From Nonomuraea ceibae (lineage in GTDB: Bacteria; Actinomycetota; Actinomycetes; Streptosporangiales; Streptosporangiaceae), in contig NZ_JAHKRO010000004.1 in assembly GCF_019396325.1 (NCBI RefSeq), positions 159,444-223,443 on the forward strand: 64,000 nt of DNA, given 5' to 3'. Every line of letters starts with the position of its first letter. Position 1 is the stretch's first letter. Positions 55,378 through 62,705 of the stretch are shown one piece after another. The translations under genes and the position numbers were made by a program. A model generated the notes under the pieces. It was not told the DNA's origin. It did not search any database and saw nothing but the letters and a program-made list of their open reading frames with translations.

Positions 55378-55731
55378 GTGGTGAGAAAGATCGAAGGACC
55401 CACCCGGATCCCGGTGCCCGGCGGCAAGACCATCGACGAGCACGTCGGCCGCGTCAACAGCGGCGACGAGGCCGTCTCCATCGCGCACATGGTCGCCCCG
55501 CCCGGCTGGGACGAGCCCGCCCAGACGCCCGCCTTCACCGAATACACCGTCGTCCTGCGCGGCACCGTCCGCGTCGAGCACGACGGCGGCGTCACCGAGG
55601 TGACGGCCGGGCAGACGCTCGTGACCGAGCCGGGCGAGAAGATCCGCTACAGCACCGGCGACGAGGGCGCCGAATACATCGCGGTCTGTCTGCCCGCCTT
55701 CAGCCCCGAGTCCGTCAACCGCGACTCCTAG
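55378..55731 (+). CDS. Cupin-domain protein, 117 aa
   Basis: A single conserved-barrel cupin: [20 protein letters not shown], then [14 protein letters not shown] and [16 protein letters not shown]. The usual first-motif histidines are partly replaced, so metal binding and enzymatic activity are uncertain. GTG start 4 bp after the AMIN-like lipoprotein and 17 bp before add. It could be a small isomerase-like or binding protein. Confidence 0.85.
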   Translation: MVRKIEGPTRIPVPGGKTIDEHVGRVNSGDEAVSIAHMVAPPGWDEPAQTPAFTEYTVVLRGTVRVEHDGGVTEVTAGQTLVTEPGEKIRYSTGDEGAEYIAVCLPAFSPESVNRDS

Positions 55732-55748
55732 CCCCATATCATGGGCGG

Positions 55749-56822
55749 ATGAGCCCCACGTACGAGGAGATCCGGCGCGCGCCCAAGGTGCTGCTGCACG
55801 ACCATCTCGACGGTGGTCTCCGGGCTGAGACCATCGTGGAGCTGGCGCGCGAGAGCGGTTACGACCGGCTGCCGGCCGACGACCCTGACGAGCTGCGGCG
55901 CTGGTTCGAGGAGGCGGCCGACTCCGGGTCGCTGGAGCGCTACCTGGAGACGTTCGCCCACACCGTCGGCGTCATGCAGACCCGCGAGTCGCTGGTGCGG
56001 GTGGCCGCCGAGTGCGCGGCCGACCTGGCCGACGACGGCGTCGTCTACGCCGAGGTGCGCTTCGCGCCCGAGCAGCACACCACCCGCGGGCTGAGCCTCG
56101 ACCAGGTCGTCCAGGCCGTCCTGGACGGGTTCCGGCAGGGCTCCGAAGGGCGCGGCATCCGCATCGGCACGCTGCTGACCGCGATGCGCCACCAGGTCCG
56201 CTCCATGGAGATCGCCGAGCTGGCCGTGCGCTACCGCGACGTGGGCGTGGCCGGGTTCGACATCGCCGGCGCCGAGGCGGGCTACCCGCCCACGCGCCAC
56301 CTCGACGCGTTCGAATACCTCCAGCGGGAGAACGCGCACTTCACCATCCACGCCGGCGAGGCGTTCGGGCTGCCGTCGATCTGGCAGGCCATCCAGTGGT
56401 GCGGCGCCGACCGGCTCGGCCACGGCGTGCGCATCATCGACGACATCACCGTGGCCGGCGACGGCTCCGCCAAGCTCGGCAGGCTGGCCGCCTACGTGCG
56501 CGACAAGCGCATCCCGCTGGAGATGTGCCCCACCTCCAACCTGCAGACCGGGGCCGCCGCCTCCATCGCCGAGCACCCGATCGGGCTGCTGCGCCGGCTC
56601 CACTTCCGCGTCACGGTCAACACCGACAACCGGCTGATGAGCTCCACGACCGTCTCGCGGGAGTTCGCCAAGCTGGTCGAGGCGTTCGACTACGGGTGGG
56701 ACGACCTGCAGTGGTTCACGGTCAACGCGATGAAGTCCGCGTTCCTGCCGTTCGACGAGCGGCTGGCGCTGATCAACGGCGTGATCAAGCCCGGGTTCGC
56801 GCGGCTGAAGTGGCAGCCGTGA
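55749..56822 (+). CDS. add: Adenosine deaminase, 357 aa
   Basis: Zinc His residues are in the [10 protein letters not shown] opening, catalytic Glu in HAGEAFGLP, His in DRLGHGVRI, and the Asp pair in [17 protein letters not shown] completes the signature. It converts adenosine and deoxyadenosine to inosine forms. It lies 3 kb after the nucleoside operon, so the region covers both pyrimidine and purine nucleoside salvage. Its stop overlaps the next GTG start. Confidence 0.96.
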   Translation: MSPTYEEIRRAPKVLLHDHLDGGLRAETIVELARESGYDRLPADDPDELRRWFEEAADSGSLERYLETFAHTVGVMQTRESLVRVAAECAADLADDGVVYAEVRFAPEQHTTRGLSLDQVVQAVLDGFRQGSEGRGIRIGTLLTAMRHQVRSMEIAELAVRYRDVGVAGFDIAGAEAGYPPTRHLDAFEYLQRENAHFTIHAGEAFGLPSIWQAIQWCGADRLGHGVRIIDDITVAGDGSAKLGRLAAYVRDKRIPLEMCPTSNLQTGAAASIAEHPIGLLRRLHFRVTVNTDNRLMSSTTVSREFAKLVEAFDYGWDDLQWFTVNAMKSAFLPFDERLALINGVIKPGFARLKWQP

Positions 56823-57430
56823 AAGAGGTCTTCCGGTCCAAGACCGCGTTCGTGCTCGGCTGGGTGTGGGTGGCGTTCGTCGCCTTCAACGTGTGGGACC
56901 TGACCGCCCGCTACAACGGCAAGGCGTCGATGGTGGCGCTGGCCGTGCTGGGCGTGCTCACCGCGCTCGTCTACGTCGTCGCCATCCGCCCCGCCACCGT
57001 GTTCACCGAGCAGGGGCTGGTCGGGCGCAACCCGCTGCGCACGACGGTGGTGCCGTGGGCGTCGGTGCGGGAGGTCACGGTCTCCCACTCGATCAACGTC
57101 GACCACGGCGAGGGCCGCGTGCTGCGGCTGTGGACCCCGATGAGCTCGGCCCGCGAGCGCGCCAGGGCCCAGCGCCGTGGCCAGGCGGTCAAGCAGCGCG
57201 GCCGGTTCAGGACCGAGCCGACGCTGACCAAGGGCGAGCAGGCCGCCGCCCAGGCGTTCTCCGGCAAGACGCACGCCGACTGGGTGGGCGAGCAGATCAG
57301 CGACCGCGCCGACAAGGCCAGGATCCGAAACGAGGAGCCCGGCCCCGCCCGCGCCACCTGGGCCTACGACTCGCTGGCGATCGGCGTCGTGGCCCTGGTG
57401 CTGGTGGTCGCCGCCCTGCTCGTGCCCTGA
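56819..57430 (+). CDS. Membrane protein with bacterial PH domain, 203 aa
   Basis: A GTG start overlapping the add stop (GTGA). Two N-terminal helices ([20 protein letters not shown], then [20 protein letters not shown]) are followed by a small PH-like domain ([20 protein letters not shown], then [13 protein letters not shown]), a polar Arg/Gln-rich region, and a C-terminal helix. Function unknown. Coupled translation with add is probably incidental. Confidence 0.85.
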   Translation: MKEVFRSKTAFVLGWVWVAFVAFNVWDLTARYNGKASMVALAVLGVLTALVYVVAIRPATVFTEQGLVGRNPLRTTVVPWASVREVTVSHSINVDHGEGRVLRLWTPMSSARERARAQRRGQAVKQRGRFRTEPTLTKGEQAAAQAFSGKTHADWVGEQISDRADKARIRNEEPGPARATWAYDSLAIGVVALVLVVAALLVP

Positions 57431-57440
57431 CCGGCCGCGC

Positions 57441-58175
57441 TCACCGCCTGCGCCGGTTGACGAAGCGTTCCATGCCCGCCCGGGCGATCCCGGAGTCCTC
57501 GACCTGGCGGGCGGCCCGCGTCTCGGCGGCGAAGGCGCGCTCGACCTCCTCCAGCGACGGGCGCAGCAGCCTGAGGTGCACCTCGGTGGCCGTGCCGGGC
57601 AGCGTCCAGCGGTGCACCAGGCCGATCGCCGTGTCGACCAGCGTGTCCGCCTCGACGACCTGGTCCAGCAGGCCGAGCGAGTGAGCCTCGGTGGCGCTCA
57701 GCCGCGCCGAGCCGAGCACCAGCCCCAGCGCCCGGCCGCCGACCAGGCGGCGCAGCAGATGGCTGGCGCCGTTGGAGATCGACAGCCCGATGTGGTTCTC
57801 CGGCAGGAAGAACTCGGCCGACGGTGTGCCCAGCCGGGCGTCGAAGCAGAGCGTCCACTCCGCCGCGCCGCCCACGGCCAGCCCGTTGACGGCCGCCACC
57901 ACCGGCACCCTGGCCTCCAGCACGGCCCTGGTCAGGTCGTGGAAGAGCTCGACCTCGTCGATCAGCGACAGCCTGACGGCCTGGTCGATGTCCTCGCCCG
58001 CCGAGAACGCCCGCCCGGCGCCGGTGACGACGACGCCCCGGGCCGCCTTGCCATCACCGTGCTCGCGCACCGCCGCGGCGAGCTGCCGCCGCATGCCGGC
58101 GGTCAGCGCGTTGAGCTTCCCGGGCCGCTGGAGGGTGATCACCGCCACCTCGTCCCGTACGGTCACGTCGATCAT
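57441..58175 (-). CDS. Enoyl-CoA hydratase/isomerase family protein, 244 aa
   Basis: A crotonase fold with both catalytic glutamates retained: one in AVGGAAEW and one in LPENHIGL. The oxyanion-hole blocks GAGRAFSAGEDI and NGLAVGGA are intact. It hydrates enoyl-CoA thioesters in fatty acid or aromatic side-chain breakdown. The ATG overlaps the acyl-CoA synthetase stop, making a TetR-regulated operon of synthetase then hydratase. Confidence 0.92.
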   Translation of the reverse strand: MIDVTVRDEVAVITLQRPGKLNALTAGMRRQLAAAVREHGDGKAARGVVVTGAGRAFSAGEDIDQAVRLSLIDEVELFHDLTRAVLEARVPVVAAVNGLAVGGAAEWTLCFDARLGTPSAEFFLPENHIGLSISNGASHLLRRLVGGRALGLVLGSARLSATEAHSLGLLDQVVEADTLVDTAIGLVHRWTLPGTATEVHLRLLRPSLEEVERAFAAETRAARQVEDSGIARAGMERFVNRRRR

Positions 58176-59677
58176 GCTCGCTCCTTGTCCGACGGCAGGG
58201 TTACGCGGAACGCGCCCGTCCGCTGGTCGGGGCGCATCAGGTGGCGCTTCTCGATCCGCGCCGAAGGGGTCAGCCGGAAGCCGTCGACGAACTCGACGAA
58301 CGCCGGCACCTTGAACGGGGCCAGCCGCCGCGCGGCGTGCTCGGCCACGCTCGCCGCGGTCGGCCCGCTCGCCTCATAGCCCGGCCTGAGCTGGACGAAC
58401 GCCTTGGGCAGCTCGCCGAACAGCTCGTCGGGCACCGGCACCAGGGCGACGTTCAGCACCGCCGGGTGCTCGCCCAGCACCCGCTCGACCTCGGCGCAGG
58501 AGATGTTCTCGCCGCCCCGGCGCACCATGTCCTTCAGCCGCCCGGCGTGCCGGATCTGCCCGTCGGGATTGCGTACGCCCAGGTCGCCGGTGTGGTACCA
58601 GCCGCCGCGGAAGGCGTGCGCGGTGGCCTCCGGGTGGTTCCAGTAGCCGGTCATCATCGGCTCGCCGCGCACCAGGATCTCGCCCGTCTCCTCGTCGAGC
58701 GTGACCTCCTTGCCGGGCGGCGGCAGGCCCATCGAGCCGGTGCCGACCTGGTCGCGGGCGTCCGGGGCGGACAGCAGGTCCGGGCCGCTCTCGGTGGACC
58801 CGTACAGCTCCCGCCAGGGCGCGCCCCAGCGCTCCTCGAAGGCGGCGTGCAGGCGCGGGGCGATGCCCGAGCACAGCACGAGGCGCATCCTGTTGTGCCG
58901 GTCCAGCGGGTCGGGCGGCTGCTTGTACATGAGCATGGGCATCGTGCCCAGCACGTACGTGAGCGTCGCGCCGTGCTCGCGGGCCGAGCGCCAGAAGCCG
59001 GAGGCGGAGAAGCGGGGGAGGACGACTTGCGGGATGCCGCCCATCAGGCACAGCAGGGTCGTCCACTGGGGATCCATGTAGGAGTACGCCTGGGCGATCA
59101 GCATCACGTCGTCGTCGCGCAGGTCGACCAGGTCGGCGACGACCCGGGCGGTGCGTAACCAGTAGGCGTGGGTGAGCATGCAGGCTTTGGGGAAGCCGGT
59201 GGTCCCCGACGTGTACTGAAAATTCGCCACATCGTTCGGGCTGGGCGATATTTCGGGGGCGGGGTGGGAGCCGGTGAGCGCGTCCAGGGTGTGCACCACG
59301 TGGCCGCCGCGCGAGACGTGCCCGGCGTGCTCCGCGCTGGTCACGGTGGCGACGGCGCCCGAGTCGCGGAGCACGTGCTCCAGGTCGGCCGCCCGGTAGC
59401 GGACGTTGACCGGGACGGTGACGGCCCCGGCCTTGAGGACGGCCAGCCAGCTCAGCGGCCAGCCCGGGACGTTGTCCAGCATGACGGCGACCCGGTCGCC
59501 GGGCCGGACGCCGGTGGCGGCCAGGGCCCCGGCCAGCCGGTCGCTCTCCGCGTCCACCTGGGCGAAGCTCAGCGAGACGTCGGGGAAGCGGAGGAACTCA
59601 CGGTCACCGAAGCGGGCGGCGGCCCACCGGACCAGGGCGGGGACGGTGTCGGGAACATCGGAGCGACGGTCAGCCAT
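58172..59677 (-). CDS. Acyl-CoA synthetase (AMP-binding, class I adenylate-forming), 501 aa
   Basis: ATP-binding P-loop YTSGTTGFPK, adenine motif YGSTESG, YHTGDLG hinge region and the catalytic Lys in RIEKRHLM. It activates a carboxylic acid as acyl-AMP and then acyl-CoA. Chain length or aromatic preference cannot be told. The ATG at 59677 overlaps the 3' end of the TetR gene by 8 bp, so regulator, synthetase and hydratase are one transcript. Confidence 0.93.
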   Translation of the reverse strand: MADRRSDVPDTVPALVRWAAARFGDREFLRFPDVSLSFAQVDAESDRLAGALAATGVRPGDRVAVMLDNVPGWPLSWLAVLKAGAVTVPVNVRYRAADLEHVLRDSGAVATVTSAEHAGHVSRGGHVVHTLDALTGSHPAPEISPSPNDVANFQYTSGTTGFPKACMLTHAYWLRTARVVADLVDLRDDDVMLIAQAYSYMDPQWTTLLCLMGGIPQVVLPRFSASGFWRSAREHGATLTYVLGTMPMLMYKQPPDPLDRHNRMRLVLCSGIAPRLHAAFEERWGAPWRELYGSTESGPDLLSAPDARDQVGTGSMGLPPPGKEVTLDEETGEILVRGEPMMTGYWNHPEATAHAFRGGWYHTGDLGVRNPDGQIRHAGRLKDMVRRGGENISCAEVERVLGEHPAVLNVALVPVPDELFGELPKAFVQLRPGYEASGPTAASVAEHAARRLAPFKVPAFVEFVDGFRLTPSARIEKRHLMRPDQRTGAFRVTLPSDKERA

Positions 59678-60323
59678 GCGGCGGCTCCCAGGGGAAGTCG
59701 GGCAGCAGGGAGAAGTCGGGCAGCAGGGACAGTCCGGGTGCGCGGACGGCGGCCAGGCCGATCGCCACGAACTCGGCGCACACCTGCTCCAGCGTGGAGT
59801 CGCCGTCGGGGCGATACCACTCACTGGTGCCCGTGCACATCGACATCAGGGCCAGGCGGGTCAGCTTCTGGTCGGCGACCCGGAACACGCCCGCCGCGAC
59901 GCCGTCGGCCAGCGCCTGCCGCCAGAAGTCCTCGTACGCGTCGCGGAGGGCGATGATCTCGTCGTGGGCAGCGCCGCCGGGGGTGAGCGAGCGCAGTTCG
60001 CCGTCCATGACCCGGGTCGTCATGGGGTTGAGCGCGTGGATGGCGGTCAGTGAGCCGATGAGCAGCGCCAGCCGTTCGGCCGGGCCGCCGACGCCGGCCA
60101 GGAGGCGGCGGGTGGCGTCGATGAGGCCCCGGTGCCCGGCCTCCATCAGGTCGGCGAGCAGGGCTTCCTTGCTGGAAACGTGGTGGTAGACGCCGGCGTT
60201 GGTGAGGTTGACGGCCCTGGCCAGGTCCCTGACGCTCGTGGCGGCGTAGCCCTGCTCGGCGAACAGCCGCACGGCCGCCGCCCTGATCCGCAGGCCGGCA
60301 TCGACATCCCGGGCAGTCTTCAT
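59670..60323 (-). CDS. TetR-family repressor of the acyl-CoA operon, 217 aa
   Basis: An N-terminal helix-turn-helix (RIRAAAVRLFAEQGYAATSV, then LARAVNLTNAGVYHHVSSKE) with a helical ligand domain. The ATG at 60323 is preferred; upstream codons in frame would cross the operator. It resembles KstR2/FadR-type regulators that respond to acyl-CoA, which fits the operon. The C-terminus carries a duplicated SLLPDF from an 18-bp tandem repeat in the DNA. Confidence 0.92.
   Translation of the reverse strand: MKTARDVDAGLRIRAAAVRLFAEQGYAATSVRDLARAVNLTNAGVYHHVSSKEALLADLMEAGHRGLIDATRRLLAGVGGPAERLALLIGSLTAIHALNPMTTRVMDGELRSLTPGGAAHDEIIALRDAYEDFWRQALADGVAAGVFRVADQKLTRLALMSMCTGTSEWYRPDGDSTLEQVCAEFVAIGLAAVRAPGLSLLPDFSLLPDFPWEPPHG
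59694..59729. repeat. Two perfect 18-bp tandem copies in the TetR 3' end
   Basis: GAAGTCGGGCAGCAGGGA is repeated twice head to tail. It is in frame and encodes the duplicated SLLPDF in the repressor C-terminus, consistent with recent slippage. Confidence 0.8.
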
Positions 60324-60330
60324 GGGACCT

Positions 60331-60344
60331 ACCGAACGTTCGGT
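60331..60344. promoter_or_regulatory. TetR operator palindrome
   Basis: ACCGAACGTTCGGT is a perfect 14-bp palindrome lying 7 bp upstream of the TetR start codon. It sits in the gap to the divergent MerR gene and is the clear autoregulatory site. Confidence 0.8.
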
Positions 60345-60418
60345 TACGGTGATATTTCGCAGCATAACCTGTAGAGGTGGACTCTGACACCGTGTGAGGC
60401 CGTACATCTGGAGAGGTC

Positions 60419-61258
60419 ATGTTCAGCATCGGAGACTTCGCCAGGCTCGGGCTCGTGTCGGTGCGCATGCTGCGGCACTACGACGCGATCGGGCTGCTGC
60501 GGCCCGCGCACGTGGACCCGGCCACCGGATACCGCTCCTACCAGGCCGCCCAGCTCGCGCGCCTCAACCGGCTCGTCGCGCTCAAGGACCTCGGCTTCAC
60601 GCTGGAGCAGGTCAAGACGATCCTCGATGACAAGGTGAGCACCGAGGAGCTGCACGGGATGGTCCGGCTGCGCCGCGCCGAGCTGGAGGCGCGCATCAGC
60701 GCCGACCTGGCCAGGCTGCGCGGCGTCGAGTCGAGACTGCGCAGCATCGAGACCGAGGGCCGCATGGGGGCCGTCGAGGTCATCGTCAAGGAGGTGGCCC
60801 CGGTCCGGGTCGCCCAGCTCAGCGGCATGGCCGCCAGTTACGGGCCCGAGCACGTCGGGCCCGTCATCCAGCCGCTCTACCAGGAGCTCTGCGACCGGCT
60901 GGAGGCCGCCGGGCTGCCGATCGCCGGCCCGGGCATCGCCCACTACCAGGCCCGCGAGGACGGGACGGTGCTGACGCACGCCGCCTTCCCCGTCGCGGCC
61001 TGGCCCGGCGAGCACGACGGGCTCCAGGTCGTGGACCTGCCCCGGCTGCCGGTCGCGGCGACGGTCATCCACCATGGTTCGATGGACCAGGTCGGCACCA
61101 CCTACCAGGAGCTGGCCCACTGGATCGAGGACAACGGCCACCGCGCGCTCGACCTGGGCCGCGAGGTCTACCTGCACTGCCCGGACGACCTGGCCGAGTG
61201 GGTGACGGAACTGCAGATCGGGATCGAACCACATGGACCTGGACGGCCACCGCGCTGA
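60419..61258 (+). CDS. MerR-family regulator with GyrI-like effector domain, 279 aa
   Basis: The N-terminal MerR helix-turn-helix (DFARLGLVSVRMLRHYDAIG, then GYRSYQAAQLARLNR) and dimerisation coil are followed by a GyrI-like small-molecule-binding domain from residue about 120 (VIVKEVAPVRVAQLSG, then TYQELAHWIEDNGHRA). BmrR-type proteins of this design activate multidrug genes. Its 3' end overlaps the ECF sigma gene by 26 bp, so both are co-expressed. Confidence 0.92.
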   Translation: MFSIGDFARLGLVSVRMLRHYDAIGLLRPAHVDPATGYRSYQAAQLARLNRLVALKDLGFTLEQVKTILDDKVSTEELHGMVRLRRAELEARISADLARLRGVESRLRSIETEGRMGAVEVIVKEVAPVRVAQLSGMAASYGPEHVGPVIQPLYQELCDRLEAAGLPIAGPGIAHYQAREDGTVLTHAAFPVAAWPGEHDGLQVVDLPRLPVAATVIHHGSMDQVGTTYQELAHWIEDNGHRALDLGREVYLHCPDDLAEWVTELQIGIEPHGPGRPPR

Positions 61259-62135
61259 GCTGACCGGCTACTGCTACCGGATGCTCGGCTCGGTGTACGA
61301 GGCCGAGGACGCGGTGCAGGAGACGCTGGCCAAGGCGTGGCGCGGCCGTGACCGGTTCGACCCGCTCCGGGGGTCGCTGCGGGCATGGCTGTTCCGCATC
61401 GCCACGAACGTCTGCCTCGACATGCTGCGCGGCAGCCGGCGCCGGGCCCTCGCCGCCGGCCTGGGCCCGGCCGCCGAGCCGGGCACGACCCTGGGGGAGC
61501 CGCTGCCGATCGAGTCATGGGTCTACCCGGTGCCCGACCGGCTGCTGGACCCGGCCGAGCTGGCGGTGTCGCGGGAGAGCGTGCGGCTGGCGTTCGTGGC
61601 GGCGTTGCAGCACCTGCCGCCCCGGCAGCGGGCCGTGCTGATCCTGCGCGACGTGCTGGGCTGGTCGGCGGCCGAAGTGGCCGGCCTGCTCGGCGCCGGC
61701 GTCGCGGCGGTCAACAGCGCCCTCCAGCGCGCCCGCGCCGCGCTGCCCGTCACCGAGCCGGGTGACGACGCCGTGGACGAGAAGCTGCTCGCCCGCTACG
61801 TCGACGCCTTCGAGCGCTACGACGTCGAGACGCTGGTCGCGCTGCTGCACGAGGACGCCACCTCGTCGATGCCGCCGTTCGCCTGGTGGCTGCGCGGGCG
61901 CGAGGACGTCCGCCGGGTGCTGGCCGCCGCCGGGGCGCCCTGCGAGGGCTCGCGCCTGGTGCGCACCGCCGCCAACGGGCGGCCCGCGTACGGGCAGTAT
62001 CTGGAGGGCCGGCCGTTCGCGCTCGTGCTCGTCGAGACGGCGGGCGGCCTGATCACCGGCATCACCACGTACCTGGACCCGGGGCTGTTCCCCTTCTTCG
62101 GACTCGCCGATGAGTTCCGGGGCGCCGATTCGTAG
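61233..62135 (+). CDS. ECF sigma factor with C-terminal SnoaL-like domain, 300 aa
   Basis: Sigma-70 region 2 (YRMLGSVYEAEDAVQETLAK, then AWLFRIATNVCLDMLRGS) and region 4 (LPPRQRAVLILRDVLGWSAA, then EVAGLLGAGVAAVNSALQRA) are followed by a SnoaL-like fold (LLARYVDAFERYDVETLVAL). It matches ECF groups in which the fused C-terminal domain replaces an anti-sigma factor. No anti-sigma gene is present nearby. The ATG lies within the MerR gene's 3' end. Confidence 0.92.
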   Translation: MDLDGHRAELTGYCYRMLGSVYEAEDAVQETLAKAWRGRDRFDPLRGSLRAWLFRIATNVCLDMLRGSRRRALAAGLGPAAEPGTTLGEPLPIESWVYPVPDRLLDPAELAVSRESVRLAFVAALQHLPPRQRAVLILRDVLGWSAAEVAGLLGAGVAAVNSALQRARAALPVTEPGDDAVDEKLLARYVDAFERYDVETLVALLHEDATSSMPPFAWWLRGREDVRRVLAAAGAPCEGSRLVRTAANGRPAYGQYLEGRPFALVLVETAGGLITGITTYLDPGLFPFFGLADEFRGADS

Positions 62136-62156
62136 TAATGGGTGAAGGAGGAAAAC

Positions 62157-62639
62157 ATGCCAGAGATCATCGAGTGTCCCGAGCGTCACTACCTCGGGAT
62201 CCGCAAGACCATCACCATGACGACCTTCCACCTGGTCGCCGACCGGATCGGCGAGCTGTACGGCCGGCTGGCCGAGCGGGGCACGCCGCCCGCCGGCGGG
62301 CCGTTCTTTCGCTACCTGGTCATCGACCTGGACGGCGACCTGGTGGTGGAGGCCGGGGTGCCGGTGCACGAGCCGGTGGCGGGCGAGGGCGAGTTCGTCG
62401 CCGGGGTGCTCCCGGCGGGCCGTTACGTCCGTACCCTCCACGTCGGCCACCCCGACGGCCTCATGGCCGTCACCGGCGAGCTGCTCGACTGGGCGCGTGA
62501 GCGGGGGCTGCGCTTCGCCATGAGCGAGGAGCCGGACGGCGAGCACTGGGACAGCCGCCTGGAGCTCTACCACACGAACCCGGAGGAGCAGCCCGACATG
62601 AACAAGTGGGAGACCGAGCTGCAGTTCAAACTGGCCTGA
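62157..62639 (+). CDS. Stand-alone GyrI-like domain protein, 160 aa
   Basis: GyrI-like small-molecule-binding fold: ECPERHYLGIRKTITMTTFH, then ADRIGELYGRLAERG, a middle AGRYVRTLHVG, and a C-terminal RLELYHTNPEEQ. A perfect AAGGAGG ribosome site precedes the ATG at 62157 by 5 bp. It follows the ECF sigma gene by 21 bp. As the second GyrI-like domain in the operon it may bind the same ligand class as the MerR regulator. Confidence 0.9.
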   Translation: MPEIIECPERHYLGIRKTITMTTFHLVADRIGELYGRLAERGTPPAGGPFFRYLVIDLDGDLVVEAGVPVHEPVAGEGEFVAGVLPAGRYVRTLHVGHPDGLMAVTGELLDWARERGLRFAMSEEPDGEHWDSRLELYHTNPEEQPDMNKWETELQFKLA

Positions 62640-62649
62640 CGGCTTCCAG

Positions 62650-62699
62650 ACCCTAGGCCGCAAAATTCTCTTTGCAAAATTTGCTTTGCGGTCTAGGGT
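62650..62699. promoter_or_regulatory. Long AT-rich inverted repeat before the MFS gene
   Basis: ACCCTAGGCCGCAAA (62650-62664) pairs with TTTGCGGTCTAGGGT (62685-62699), 14 of 15 positions complementary. The 20-bp centre contains the palindrome TTTGCAAA. It stands out as AT-rich in a G+C-rich region and ends 6 bp before the MFS ATG. It could be a repressor operator, a terminator for the GyrI transcript, or both. Confidence 0.65.
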
Positions 62700-62705
62700 G
62701 ACGGC

